Shown: positions 1 to 7,669 of the stretch, one piece after another
Numbering within the stretch: position 1 is the stretch's first letter
Layout of the letters: the number at the start of each line of letters is the position of its first letter
Source of the DNA: Armatimonadota bacterium
GTDB taxonomy: Bacteria; Armatimonadota; DTGP01; JAHWJO01
Direction: 5' to 3'
NCBI GenBank assembly: GCA_019348365.1
Contig: JAHWJO010000136.1
Coordinates: forward strand, 1-9,607
Length of the DNA: 9,607 nt
Program-made: the position numbers and the translations under genes
Notes under the pieces: generated by a model
Seen by the model: only the letters and a program-made list of their open reading frames with translations
Told to the model about the DNA's origin: nothing
Database searches by the model: none

Positions 1-313
1 GGCTCTCTTCTTCTCTTCCTGCTTTTCCCACACTGAATAGCGAAGAACCAAAAAATGAAGGAAGTGCATGGGGGTTCTCGTCCTTTTCAGCTGTTCGCTG
101 ACGACCGGACCCTGTCTTGAGATGATAGAATGCCCTGCCTGTCAGCTCTGGTGACAGCTCGATAGTGCTGCCTCTCCGGGCATCCAAGCGAACGGGGTAA
201 TGCATCTGCCTATTCTGCGGAGCCGCGCCTGGCGATCTGCTCTCCTGCCGGGCGGGAGAAGTCTGTTCATCACGACCTCCCTGAGTGACAGGCTGCTCAT
301 ACCCCTGACGCTT

Positions 314-345
314 TCCTATGCCCGGTTCGATCCTATGCCCGGTTC
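314..345. repeat. 15-bp direct repeat, two copies
   Basis: The 15-mer TCCTATGCCCGGTTC occurs at 314-328 and again at 331-345, separated by two bases. The copies are identical. This is likely a local slippage duplication in non-coding DNA; a regulator-binding role cannot be excluded, but no gene is nearby. Confidence 0.8.
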
Positions 346-454
346 AGTAAGTGCATCAATGGGCTAACCTGAATTCCCCGTGACTCCGGGACGGCATGGG
401 CTAACAGACGGATCAATCACTCGAACATGGATTACCGCTCTATTATATCGACGG

Positions 455-476
455 ACTCTCTCGAAACTCTCTCGAA
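455..476. repeat. 11-bp tandem repeat, two copies
   Basis: ACTCTCTCGAA is present twice head to tail, with a partial third unit (CTCA) after it. It is non-coding and has no visible partner gene. Confidence 0.75.
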
Positions 477-563
477 CTCACGCCTGAGCGGGTTCACTTT
501 TCAAAAAACATCCGGTAATTTCGCATTTCCGAGCTAACCGGAGATAACAGGAGTTAACAAATA

Positions 564-589
564 GCCCAGGGAAAGCGGATCCCCTGGGC
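564..589 (-). terminator. Intrinsic terminator downstream of isomerase pseudogene
   Basis: GCCCAGGG (564-571) pairs with CCCTGGGC (582-589) around a 10-nt loop. Read on the minus strand the stem is followed by TATTTGTTAA, a modest U-rich tail. It lies 27 bp past the stop codon of the isomerase fragment. It shares its stem sequence with the hairpin at 1574-1596 behind the intact isomerase, so the terminator appears to have been duplicated together with the gene end. Confidence 0.65.
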
Positions 590-616
590 CTGTATGACGG
601 TTACTGTCGTGTTCGA

Positions 617-812
617 TTATCGGAGGATCGGCTCCAGGTACTCCCTGGCGCGGATCAACCTTTCCTTCTTCTCGTCCGGCGTAGCCCAGAACCGCTGGTC
701 CTCCAACTCGATGGAGAGCGGGCCGTCGTAGCCGTGGTCCTCCAGCCGCGTCACCATCAGGCTCCTGTCACGTCCCCCGTGCCGGGAAACTGCTATCACC
801 GCTCCCCAAAGT
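617..812 (-). pseudogene. 3' remnant of a sugar phosphate isomerase gene
   Basis: The minus strand here encodes a near copy of the last 48 residues of the intact isomerase at 1640-2500. It keeps the conserved SIELED metal-ligand segment and ends in YLEPILR where the intact gene has YLETILR. By hand alignment, 617-761 matches 1640-1784 at 135 of 145 bases. Only a few residues differ, so the copy was probably a functional paralogue before it decayed. Near 768 a one-base deletion relative to the intact gene shifts the frame, and a 6-base gap follows. Clear homology ends at about 809-812 (matching 1839), and the whole 5' part is missing. What replaces it is the promoter and coding region of the toxin-antitoxin pair. 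An open frame can be drawn through to 943, but its upstream half overlaps the antitoxin start and has no isomerase similarity, so I do not call it a gene. Confidence 0.85.
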
Positions 813-835
813 CTCCATGCCGATGTTAAACAGCG

Positions 836-864
836 TTGCGGGACAGCCGATTTTCCGGTATAAG
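836..864 (+). promoter_or_regulatory. Candidate sigma-70 promoter of toxin-antitoxin operon
   Basis: TTGCGG (836-841) and TATAAG (859-864) are separated by exactly 17 bp and resemble the TTGACA/TATAAT consensus. A transcript starting near 871 would have a leader of about 30 nt before the antitoxin start. The promoter lies just beyond the point where homology to the isomerase ends, so it probably belongs to the inserted cassette. No clear inverted-repeat operator for autoregulation is visible around it. Confidence 0.5.
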
Positions 865-902
865 GAGGTGTAGGAGAAGAAATTTCCTCGGGAGGTGATC
901 CG

Positions 903-1151
903 ATGACCGTCAAAGAGCAATTAATCGAGCGCATCAAGGCCATGCCGGAAGACGAAGCCGAGCGCTGGCTGGAGCGGATGACTCCCCAGGACGAATCATC
1001 TCCCTCAGAAGGAACCTCCAGTTTGGAGGCATTCTTCGATATGATGGATGAGATCGCGGCAAACGCGCCGCAGGAGGAGCTGGATCGTCTTCCAACAGAC
1101 CTCTCCTACAACGCCGACCATTATCTCTACGGAACGCCGAAGCGCCCATGA
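903..1151 (+). CDS. Putative antitoxin of a PIN-domain toxin-antitoxin pair
   Basis: This small acidic protein of 82 residues lies directly upstream of a PIN-domain gene and overlaps it by ATGA, the classic antitoxin-first arrangement. Its role is inferred to be binding and neutralising the toxin. The start is well fixed: GGAGGTGATC at 891-900 is a perfect match to the 16S anti-Shine-Dalgarno, with 7 nt between GGAGG and the ATG. The N-terminal part (about 1-26, with MPEDEAERWLERM) is predicted amphipathic helix. A serine-rich linker (about 32-40) and a second helical stretch (41-62) follow. The C-terminal end contains DRLPTDLSYNADHYLYG. I recall similar tails in small proteins preceding PIN genes, and such a tail could lie in the toxin's active-site groove. 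I do not recognise a ribbon-helix-helix, AbrB or Phd/YefM DNA-binding fold, so autoregulation is uncertain. The family assignment rests mainly on context. Confidence 0.8.
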   Translation: MTVKEQLIERIKAMPEDEAERWLERMTPQDESSPSEGTSSLEAFFDMMDEIAANAPQEELDRLPTDLSYNADHYLYGTPKRP

Positions 1152-1567
1152 ACGAGGTCTTCCTCGACGCGAACGGCCTGATCGGCTGGACGAACCCGCG
1201 AGACCAGTGGCACCGGGCAGCGGTGGAAGCGCGTCGGCTACTCTCATCGGGAACCCGCATCGTGACGACGTATGAAGTCCTCACGGAGTACCTCTCCCAC
1301 TATGCCGCCTTCGGCCCGTACCTGCGGGAGCAGTCGTCGCGGATGGTCCGGTCCGTTTTTGTGAATCCACAGTTCCGTATCATAGAAGATCCCGCACGGG
1401 TAGCGTTCTTCCTCGGATTGGACCTGTATGAACGCCGGCGGGATAAGCAGTACAGCCTCGTGGACTGCATCTCAATGGCCGTGATGCGGCGGGAAGGCAT
1501 CACGCACGTTCTCACGAACGATCATCACTTCGAGCAGGAAGGCTTCACCCTTCTGATCCGGAGATGA
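1148..1567 (+). CDS. PIN-domain toxin (VapC-like ribonuclease)
   Basis: This 139-residue protein spans one PIN domain, the usual VapC length. PIN toxins are Mg2+/Mn2+-dependent endoribonucleases that cleave tRNA, rRNA or mRNA and stop translation. The acidic residues expected for metal binding are all present: D7 in VFLDANGLI, E43 in TTYEVLTEYL, D106 in YSLVDCISM, and D125 in VLTNDHHFEQEGF. The last motif is typical of the COG2402-like group of PIN toxins. The ATG overlaps the antitoxin stop codon (ATGA at 1148-1151), indicating translational coupling and coordinated dosage. The catalytic residues are intact and the frame is undamaged, so the toxin should be active. A minus-strand terminator hairpin begins 7 bp after the stop codon and could work weakly in this direction too. 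The RNA target cannot be predicted from sequence. Confidence 0.9.
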   Translation: MNEVFLDANGLIGWTNPRDQWHRAAVEARRLLSSGTRIVTTYEVLTEYLSHYAAFGPYLREQSSRMVRSVFVNPQFRIIEDPARVAFFLGLDLYERRRDKQYSLVDCISMAVMRREGITHVLTNDHHFEQEGFTLLIRR

Positions 1568-1573
1568 GAAAAA

Positions 1574-1596
1574 GCCCAGGAAACGCTCTCCTGGGC
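1574..1596 (-). terminator. Intrinsic terminator downstream of intact isomerase
   Basis: GCCCAGGA (1574-1581) pairs with TCCTGGGC (1589-1596) around a 7-nt loop. On the minus strand the hairpin is followed immediately by TTTTTCTC, a strong intrinsic terminator 43 bp past the isomerase stop codon. It may also act on the convergent toxin transcript, but its plus-strand tail (AGATTTCAA) is poor. The stem matches the hairpin at 564-589. Confidence 0.85.
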
Positions 1597-1639
1597 AGAT
1601 TTCAATAGGTGAGGCAAGCTTGCATATACGCGCCGGACT

Positions 1640-2500
1640 CTACCGGAGGATCGTCTCCAGGTACTCCTTGGCGCGGATCAGCCCCTCCTTCTTCTCGTCC
1701 GGCGTGGCCCAGAACCGCTGGTCCTCCAGCTCGATGGAGAGCGGGCCGTCGTAGCCGTGGTCCTCCAGCCGGGTCACCATCAGGTTCCAGTCCACGTCCC
1801 CCGTGCCCGGAATGGTGTACCGCCACCACCGCTCCCCGAAGCCGTACCCCTTGTTCCCCACGCTGTCGCCGTAGATCCCGGTCTCGTACAGCCGCTCGTA
1901 GTTGATGTGGGTGTCCTTCGCGTGGACGTGGTACACCCGGTCCCCGAACTCGTTCAGCGCCCGCTCGTAATCGATGTGCATCCGGACGAGGTGCGACGGG
2001 TCGAAGCAGAGGCCCAGAGCGCGGCTGGGGGCCTCCCGGAAGATCATCCGCCACCCTTCCGGGGTGCAGCCCAGAATCCCGTAGTGCGGGGGGCCGCCCG
2101 GCCACGGCTCTATGGCGATCTTCACGTCCAGCCCCTCGGCGTACTCCGCGATCTCCGGCAGCGCCTTCAGCAGGTGCCCCATGTTCTCGCTCCGGGGGCG
2201 GCTGGTGTCGTCCGGCCCGAACACCGTGAAGAACACTTTCGCGCCGTTGTCCGCCGAGCTTTTCAGGCTGTCCTTCACCTTCTGGATGCCGGCCTTCCGC
2301 TTCTCCTCATCGGCAGTGATCCAGCCCCCGCCGCCCAGGTCCACCGTGCCGATCTCCAGTCCGGCTTTCTCTACGGTCTGCTTCACTTCCGCGGTAAGGG
2401 CCGGGGTGTCCACCGCGCCGAATTCGTTCTCCGCCAGCCACCGGACCAGCCCCTCGAATCCCATGTCCCCGATACCGAGGTGTCGTACTCCGACTTTCAT
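1640..2500 (-). CDS. Sugar phosphate isomerase/epimerase-like TIM-barrel protein
   Basis: This is a 286-residue protein of the xylose isomerase-like TIM-barrel superfamily (AP endonuclease 2-type fold). Members isomerise or epimerise sugars and inositols using a divalent metal. Likely metal and catalytic residues sit at barrel strand ends: E131 in IAIEPWPGG, D167 and H170 in LCFDPSHLV, H191/H193 in YHVHAKD, and E257 in SIELED. The length is normal and the barrel appears complete. Two adjacent ATGs exist (2503 and 2500). AGGAG at 2511-2507 lies 6 nt from the second but only 3 nt from the first, so the second is preferred. The gene follows the methyltransferase after a 168-bp gap without clear promoter or terminator, so it may be the last gene of that transcript. 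Its 3' end and terminator are duplicated at 564-812. The actual substrate is unknown. Confidence 0.88.
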   Translation of the reverse strand: MKVGVRHLGIGDMGFEGLVRWLAENEFGAVDTPALTAEVKQTVEKAGLEIGTVDLGGGGWITADEEKRKAGIQKVKDSLKSSADNGAKVFFTVFGPDDTSRPRSENMGHLLKALPEIAEYAEGLDVKIAIEPWPGGPPHYGILGCTPEGWRMIFREAPSRALGLCFDPSHLVRMHIDYERALNEFGDRVYHVHAKDTHINYERLYETGIYGDSVGNKGYGFGERWWRYTIPGTGDVDWNLMVTRLEDHGYDGPLSIELEDQRFWATPDEKKEGLIRAKEYLETILR

Positions 2501-2671
2501 CATTCTCTCCTTTACAGGAAGGTCGTTGTCAAGGAACGCAATCGTCCTCTGAACTATTCTGACTCCGACCGGAACTCCCTTGAACCGGAGTTAAAAAGGA
2601 GGTTCGCAAAGGCATCTCCCTGTGTAGAAGAGTCAGCGCAGGAACGGCCGGATTCCTCTAAGCCCGTCTCC

Positions 2672-3682
<1,011 letters not shown>

Positions 3683-3711
3683 AATCGCCTCCCCTCATCA
3701 CCCGGCAAGCA

Positions 3712-4443
3712 TCAGCCGAACAGCTGTCTCCCGAAGATCTTCCCTTCGTAGGCGAACGGCTCCTTGCGGAGGGCACGGATGTATTTCGCATGGACCTCTC
3801 CGGGCAGGCTCCCCCCGTGCATCGGGTGAATCCATTCCAGGTTCTCCTTCTCCAGCTGGTCCACCACCTGAAGCACCGGCTCCTTCGCGCCGAAGATCCC
3901 CGCCTCCCGATACAGGGCGCACATCTCCCGGCTGAGATCCTCCCGCACCACCGGCGGCTGATCCCCCGGCTGGATGAACAGGTCCGCCGGGAAGAGGCTT
4001 TTCGTCGTTTCCTCCACCACCATCATCGAGTCCCAGTGGTGGACGTGCGGGGTCTCTATAAACCGCAGCGTGTGTGCGCCCAGCTCCAGGGTCTCGCCCT
4101 CCCGCACCCCCCTCACGGGGCCGGAGTAGTCCCAGCCGGAGAGGTTCAGCGCCGCCCCCGCCTCGCTGCAAACCAGCGTGGACTGGGGCGCGTCCTCGAT
4201 AAACCGGCCCATCCCGCCGCACTCGTCGGACTCGAAGTGGGGGACGACGACATACGCCAGCCGCGCCGGATCGAGCACCTCCGCCACGGCGTTCCGCACC
4301 TCTTCATAGATGGGGAACGTCCCGGTGTGGATGAGGGCGGGATGTTCGTCCTCAATGAGAAACTGGTTGAGCGTGATGGGGAACCCCCACGCCTGAACGC
4401 TGATCCGATAGATCCCTTCCGCGACGCAATCAACCTGTGCCAT
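3712..4443 (-). CDS. Flavodiiron-type metallo-beta-lactamase-fold protein (stand-alone ODP domain)
   Basis: This 243-residue protein has the metallo-beta-lactamase fold of the oxygen-binding diiron (ODP/FprA) group. All six expected metal ligands can be placed: H69, E71 and D73 in VVPHFESDECGG, H136 in HHWDSM (family HWPDSM-like), D154 in SLFPADLF, and H209 in HPMHGG. The usual motif is HxExDH; here Glu74 replaces the second His, a position not used as an iron ligand in flavodiiron enzymes. The N-terminal strands (VAEGIYRISVQ, LNQFLIEDEHPALIHTG) fit the family. No flavodoxin domain follows, so if it reduces O2 or NO it needs a separate electron donor. Alternatively it is a sensor or a hydrolase. 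No signal peptide, so cytoplasmic. Its Shine-Dalgarno is weak (AAAGGGG farther upstream, AGG close by). It lies 156 bp behind the peptidase gene and 29 bp before the methyltransferase gene. Confidence 0.85.
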   Translation of the reverse strand: MAQVDCVAEGIYRISVQAWGFPITLNQFLIEDEHPALIHTGTFPIYEEVRNAVAEVLDPARLAYVVVPHFESDECGGMGRFIEDAPQSTLVCSEAGAALNLSGWDYSGPVRGVREGETLELGAHTLRFIETPHVHHWDSMMVVEETTKSLFPADLFIQPGDQPPVVREDLSREMCALYREAGIFGAKEPVLQVVDQLEKENLEWIHPMHGGSLPGEVHAKYIRALRKEPFAYEGKIFGRQLFG

Positions 4444-4599
4444 CGCCTGACCCCTTTCCGCCCGGTCTCATCTCCACAAGACGGCGCTACCGGGCACACG
4501 GAGGATCGGCGCGTTCCCCTTCCGGACAGATGGACGGAAGTCACCCCTCCCGAGTCGCACCGGTTCGCTCCTACGTTTTGACGGAACCTCTGACCTCTT

Positions 4600-5430
4600 T
4601 CACTTCTTCTTTTTCTTCTCCTCCTCGGCCTCATCGCCGGGGATCTTGCCCGCCTTGATCTCCCCGCCCATCTGCCTCAGCCGCTTCACCCGGTTCTCCG
4701 TGTTCGGGTGCGAGCCGAACCACGACGCCAGCAGCGATTTATCCGAGCCGTACCGGTCCAGAAGCACCTGCATCATCTCCGGCGCGCTCTCCACCGGGTA
4801 CCCCGCTTTCGCCATGCCGATCAAGCCGTGCTTGTCCGATTCGTACTCGTGCTTGCGGCTGTAGTGCCCGCCGAGCAGCCCGCTGCCGATGTCCGCCCCG
4901 TACCGCACCGCCGACGACCCGCCGCCCAGCACCTTCGCCAGCAGCACGCCCCCCAGCACTCCCAGGATGCTCTGCTTCATCTGCTGCTTCGAATGCTTTT
5001 CGGTGACGTGGGCGATCTCGTGGCCGACGACGAACGCCACCGACGCTTCCGGGTCGCTCGTCTTCTGCGCCGCCGTCATCAGGCCCGCCAGCACGTAGAT
5101 CCGCCCGTCCGGCAGCGCCATCGCGTTGATCTCGCGGTCCACCTTCGGGTCCTTGCCCCCCAGGATCTTCGCCGACTTCGGGCGGTATCCCAGCGCCTCC
5201 GACATCTTATCCACGATCCGGTCGAGGTCGTCGTTCATCTTCCGGCGCTCCTCGGTGTCCCGCCCGACCACGCCGTAATGGCGCTCCAGCGCCTCCCCGA
5301 TGTCCTGCTGCGCGCGGGCGGGGAGGACGGGCGCCAGCAGCCCGATCAGAATCGCCGCCGCGATCCCTGCCTTCCAGCCTTTAAGTAGCACCGGCATAGA
5401 AGGTCGATGATGTAAGGGTTTGAATGGCAT
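4600..5430 (-). CDS. Secreted M48-family zinc metallopeptidase (LoiP/YggG-like)
   Basis: With the start at 5430 this is a 276-residue exported zinc protease of peptidase family M48. Such proteins degrade or check misfolded envelope proteins. An N-terminal signal sequence has a hydrophobic core at about 20-36 (AGIAAAILIGLLAPVLP) and a likely cleavage site ARA|QQ after residue 40. There is no lipobox cysteine. DGRIYVLAGLM precedes the zinc motif HEIAH at 137-141. The third ligand is E195 in HEYESDKHG, and GSHPNTENRVKRL near 239-251 is the conserved HP segment. The glycine-rich stretch at about 156-188 is typical of LoiP/YggG. The tail ends in a run of Glu then six Lys. No TPR repeats. The frame extends to an ATG at 5502, but that would bury the signal peptide 24 residues inside. 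The 5430 ATG has AAAGGA upstream, so I prefer it. It is the first of four minus-strand genes. Confidence 0.88.
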   Translation of the reverse strand: MPFKPLHHRPSMPVLLKGWKAGIAAAILIGLLAPVLPARAQQDIGEALERHYGVVGRDTEERRKMNDDLDRIVDKMSEALGYRPKSAKILGGKDPKVDREINAMALPDGRIYVLAGLMTAAQKTSDPEASVAFVVGHEIAHVTEKHSKQQMKQSILGVLGGVLLAKVLGGGSSAVRYGADIGSGLLGGHYSRKHEYESDKHGLIGMAKAGYPVESAPEMMQVLLDRYGSDKSLLASWFGSHPNTENRVKRLRQMGGEIKAGKIPGDEAEEEKKKKK

Positions 5431-5867
5431 CACATCCGTCCTTTTGTGTTCGCATTCCCCGGCGTTTCGGGAGCGCCTCCCCGTCGCTGATCCGGAGGTC
5501 ATTTGCCCTCATTTCGTCGCTCTCCAACACTCCACCTGTAAAGATCACCTCCGGGAGACCGGGGTTCCTCTGCGCAGAGGCTCCGGTCTCCTTAGCCTAT
5601 TTTTTTCTCCTTCTCTCCGGCCCCCGATTATCTTCCAAAACCGGCGCGGAAGTTGTATGATGGAACCGCCCTCGAACAAGGTGGAATCTGCCCTCTACCC
5701 TGCGTGGGAACGTCTCTGCCGCAGGGAGAGTCCCCTCGTCCCCTCTCTATCCAGAAGGGTACGATCCGGCCTCTCTCCCATCCCCCTCTCGATTTCCCCC
5801 TCCTGTTCCAAAGAACACCTTTAGAGATACTTTAATCCATTTTGTGTAGGTCAGGACGAATCACCCC
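5431..5867. other. Divergent intergenic region between M48 peptidase and CAP protein
   Basis: No protein-coding gene is convincing here. The region must hold promoters for both divergent genes, but neither is clear. For the plus strand, TACTTTAAT near 5828-5836 is a possible -10, with TTCCAA (5806-5811) as a poor -35. For the minus strand, GATAAT at 5632-5627 is a good -10 without a recognisable -35. Inverted repeats occur at 5469-5481 (GGGAG, CTCCC) and, much stronger, at 5554-5591. The part from about 5607 to 5810 is pyrimidine-rich on the plus strand. The short open frames found here have no ribosome-binding sites or protein-like composition. Confidence 0.6.
5554..5606 (+). terminator. Strong GC-rich hairpin followed by T run
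   Basis: GGAGACCGG (5554-5562) pairs with CCGGTCTCC (5583-5591). Inside it, after a small internal loop, CCTCT (5567-5571) pairs with AGAGG (5576-5580) around GCGC. Seven Ts follow at 5600-5606, 8 nt beyond the stem, which is farther than in a classic intrinsic terminator. No plus-strand gene ends nearby, so it could attenuate a leader transcript of the CAP gene or end a small RNA. On the minus strand the hairpin would lie in the peptidase leader, about 125 nt before its start, directly followed by GGAGGTGATC. I rate the hairpin as certain but its function as open. Confidence 0.5.
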
Positions 5868-7658
5868 ATGAAACCGATGCTCTCTCGTACCCTCTTATGC
5901 CGCGCGTCCCTCCGATTAGTCTTCTTCCTCTCGCTTGTGAGCGCTCTGGCCTTCGGCGGCGCGGCTCAGGCGGTGACCGTCAAGCGGGGTGATGTGACCC
6001 GGGACAACCGGATCACCGTCGCCGACGCCATCGACATCCTCCAGCACATCGTCAGCGTCAAGCCCCTCAATGTGGACGGATTGAAGATCGCCGATGTCGG
6101 CCTGCCCGCCGGTGTCGAAGTCGGTGATGCCGTCAAGATCCTCCGCTTCATCGTCGGGCTTGAGGGAGATCTGGGCTCGCTGGAGCTCCCCGACACGCTG
6201 ATCGCCGCCGTCCAGAACAACGAGACCGTCATCTCCTGGCCGAAATCGGGGAAAGGTTTCGTCCGCCTCACATTTACCCAGAACAGCAAGACCGTTACCC
6301 TCAGCGGCGCCGTCGAAACCGCCGGTGAGCAGGAGCGGTTCCGGATCGGCAAGCAGTACACCAGCCGCTTCCCGCTCGGTGAAGGGATCTTCGGCAACGC
6401 CTACACCGCGTTCCGGGAGTTCGTCGAGAAGACACCCGTCTCGGTCGAGGTTACTGTGGGTGATGCCGCCGAAGGGCCGTTCTCCACCTCCGTCGGCAGC
6501 ATGAGCATCACCCCCGTCCTCCACGAGTACGACAAGACTATGGGCGATGAAGGGACCCCTCCGGTCGTCACCCTCCCCTCTCCCATCCCGGAACAGGCCC
6601 AGGTCGGCCAGACGATCACCGTCGCCGGTCAGACGACCGGCCAGATCCGCGTGACGGCCTACTCGGTCCCACCCGGCGCCGCCGGCTTCCCCGTTCCCAC
6701 CCGGCTGCAAAGCGCCCAGCCGACCTTCCTCGGCGCGCTGGGTGAAGGACTCCAGGCGAACAGCGATTTCAGGATGGAGTTCAAGGTCGACCGGGAAGGC
6801 GCCTGGAACGTCGAGGTCAACCGGTACGACGGCATCGCCACGATCAACCAGCCGATCTACGTCGGGACGGGACTGCCGCTCCTCCCCGGCCCCCTCGACT
6901 CCCTGCTCCTGCCTTCCTCCGTGGTGGGCGCGCCGGTCACTCAGGAGCACTACGACCGGTTCCTCGCCGCCCTGAACGCGGATCGCCAGCGGTTCGGCTT
7001 CCCGCCGGTCCAGCTCGATCCGCAGCTCCAGAAAGCCGCCCAGGATTACGCCAACGACATGGTCGCCCGCAACTTCTTCGGCCACACCGGCGTCAACGGC
7101 GACAGCCAGCTGGGGGACCGCGCCGATGCCGCCGGAGTCCCCGTCACCACGCGCGTCGGCGAGAACCTGGCGGAGCATACCACCTCCGAAGCCCTGGAAG
7201 CCGGTCTCATGGCGAGCGCCGGGCACCGCGCCACCATCCTCAGCAGCCAGTGGAAGCATGTCGGCATCGGGATCGCCCGGCGGCCCAACGGCATGCTGGC
7301 CGGGGTGCAGGTCTTCGGCTCGCCCATCGGGGCTTACACCTACAACGCCGATTACTTCGATGGGATCCTCCTCGACGCTCCCCTGCCCTCGAACTTCGTC
7401 GCGGGGCAGCCGTACACGATCAACGGGAAGGCGACGAAACCCGCCACGACCGTCGTCGTCTTCGGGTACAGCCGCGCCGATCCGAACAAGCCGCCGGTCG
7501 TCTTCGGGCCGGTGACGGTCGGGGCTGACGGGCGCTTCAGCGTCCCCGTCACGTTCACCCCGGCGCAGATCGACACCTACGACTTCGGCATCCAGCGCGA
7601 CGAGAATCAGGTGAACACGGCCATCGTCGCCGTCACCCAGAACCCGATCACCTTATAA
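5868..7658 (+). CDS. Secreted dockerin-like and CAP-domain protein
   Basis: This 596-residue exported protein begins with a signal peptide: a basic start, a hydrophobic core at about 17-30, and probable cleavage AQA|V after residue 35. Residues 40-100 form a dockerin-like EF-hand pair. The first repeat (GDVTRDNRITVADAIDIL) keeps D42, D46 and D53 at calcium positions. The second (about 75-92, VEVGDAVKIL) keeps the helix but lacks most loop acids. A beta-rich middle region (about 105-335) has no family I can name. A CAP (SCP/PR1) domain spans about 363-486, with H406 in FFGHTG, E432 in GENLA, H453 in SAGHRATIL, and HVGIGIA. CAP proteins are often extracellular and act in binding or signalling; some are proteases. 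A last Ig-like beta domain (about 503-592) follows. AGGA lies 11 nt before the ATG, a loose Shine-Dalgarno. The next gene starts 189 bp downstream, past a large inverted repeat. Ligand and anchoring are unknown. Confidence 0.87.
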   Translation: MKPMLSRTLLCRASLRLVFFLSLVSALAFGGAAQAVTVKRGDVTRDNRITVADAIDILQHIVSVKPLNVDGLKIADVGLPAGVEVGDAVKILRFIVGLEGDLGSLELPDTLIAAVQNNETVISWPKSGKGFVRLTFTQNSKTVTLSGAVETAGEQERFRIGKQYTSRFPLGEGIFGNAYTAFREFVEKTPVSVEVTVGDAAEGPFSTSVGSMSITPVLHEYDKTMGDEGTPPVVTLPSPIPEQAQVGQTITVAGQTTGQIRVTAYSVPPGAAGFPVPTRLQSAQPTFLGALGEGLQANSDFRMEFKVDREGAWNVEVNRYDGIATINQPIYVGTGLPLLPGPLDSLLLPSSVVGAPVTQEHYDRFLAALNADRQRFGFPPVQLDPQLQKAAQDYANDMVARNFFGHTGVNGDSQLGDRADAAGVPVTTRVGENLAEHTTSEALEAGLMASAGHRATILSSQWKHVGIGIARRPNGMLAGVQVFGSPIGAYTYNADYFDGILLDAPLPSNFVAGQPYTINGKATKPATTVVVFGYSRADPNKPPVVFGPVTVGADGRFSVPVTFTPAQIDTYDFGIQRDENQVNTAIVAVTQNPITL

Positions 7659-7669
7659 TCCTTTATGAT

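Larger units (their letters stand above)
1..563. other. Gene-free region with short repeats
   Basis: I find no convincing coding region on either strand in this stretch. It holds short direct repeats: 15 bp at 314-328 and 331-345, 10 bp at 359-368 and 396-405, and 11 bp at 455-465 and 466-476. A weak hairpin (CTGTCA at 139-144, TGACAG at 152-157) has no T tail. An AT-rich patch near 440-449 resembles a -10 box, but no gene lies downstream to make use of it. The lack of even short open frames in GC-rich DNA suggests decayed or purely intergenic sequence. Confidence 0.6.

Noticed and set aside
617..943. 108-codon minus-strand frame as a functional gene
   Set aside because: Only its C-terminal 48 residues match the isomerase. 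The rest is out of frame with the homology and overlaps the antitoxin start, so it is a decayed remnant.
2527..2532. Perfect TTGACA on the minus strand upstream of the isomerase
   Set aside because: No -10-like hexamer lies 16-18 bp downstream; that position falls on the Shine-Dalgarno itself.
2573..2592. AACTCC/GGAGTT hairpin between methyltransferase and isomerase genes
   Set aside because: Only 6 bp, and on the minus strand the T run precedes rather than follows the stem, so it is not a terminator for these genes.
5538..5552. Sequence resembling the 16S rRNA 3' end (GATCACCTCC)
   Set aside because: Only about 10 bases match and nothing else of 16S rRNA is nearby. It is a coincidence, or simply the complement of a ribosome-binding-like site.
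5653..5835. Short plus-strand frames before the CAP gene
   Set aside because: No ribosome-binding site, biased composition in a pyrimidine-rich stretch, and overlap with the likely promoter region.
5916..7259. Minus-strand open frame of 447 codons
   Set aside because: Antisense to the dockerin/CAP gene, Asp/Gly/Val-rich, no motif. It is a composition shadow.
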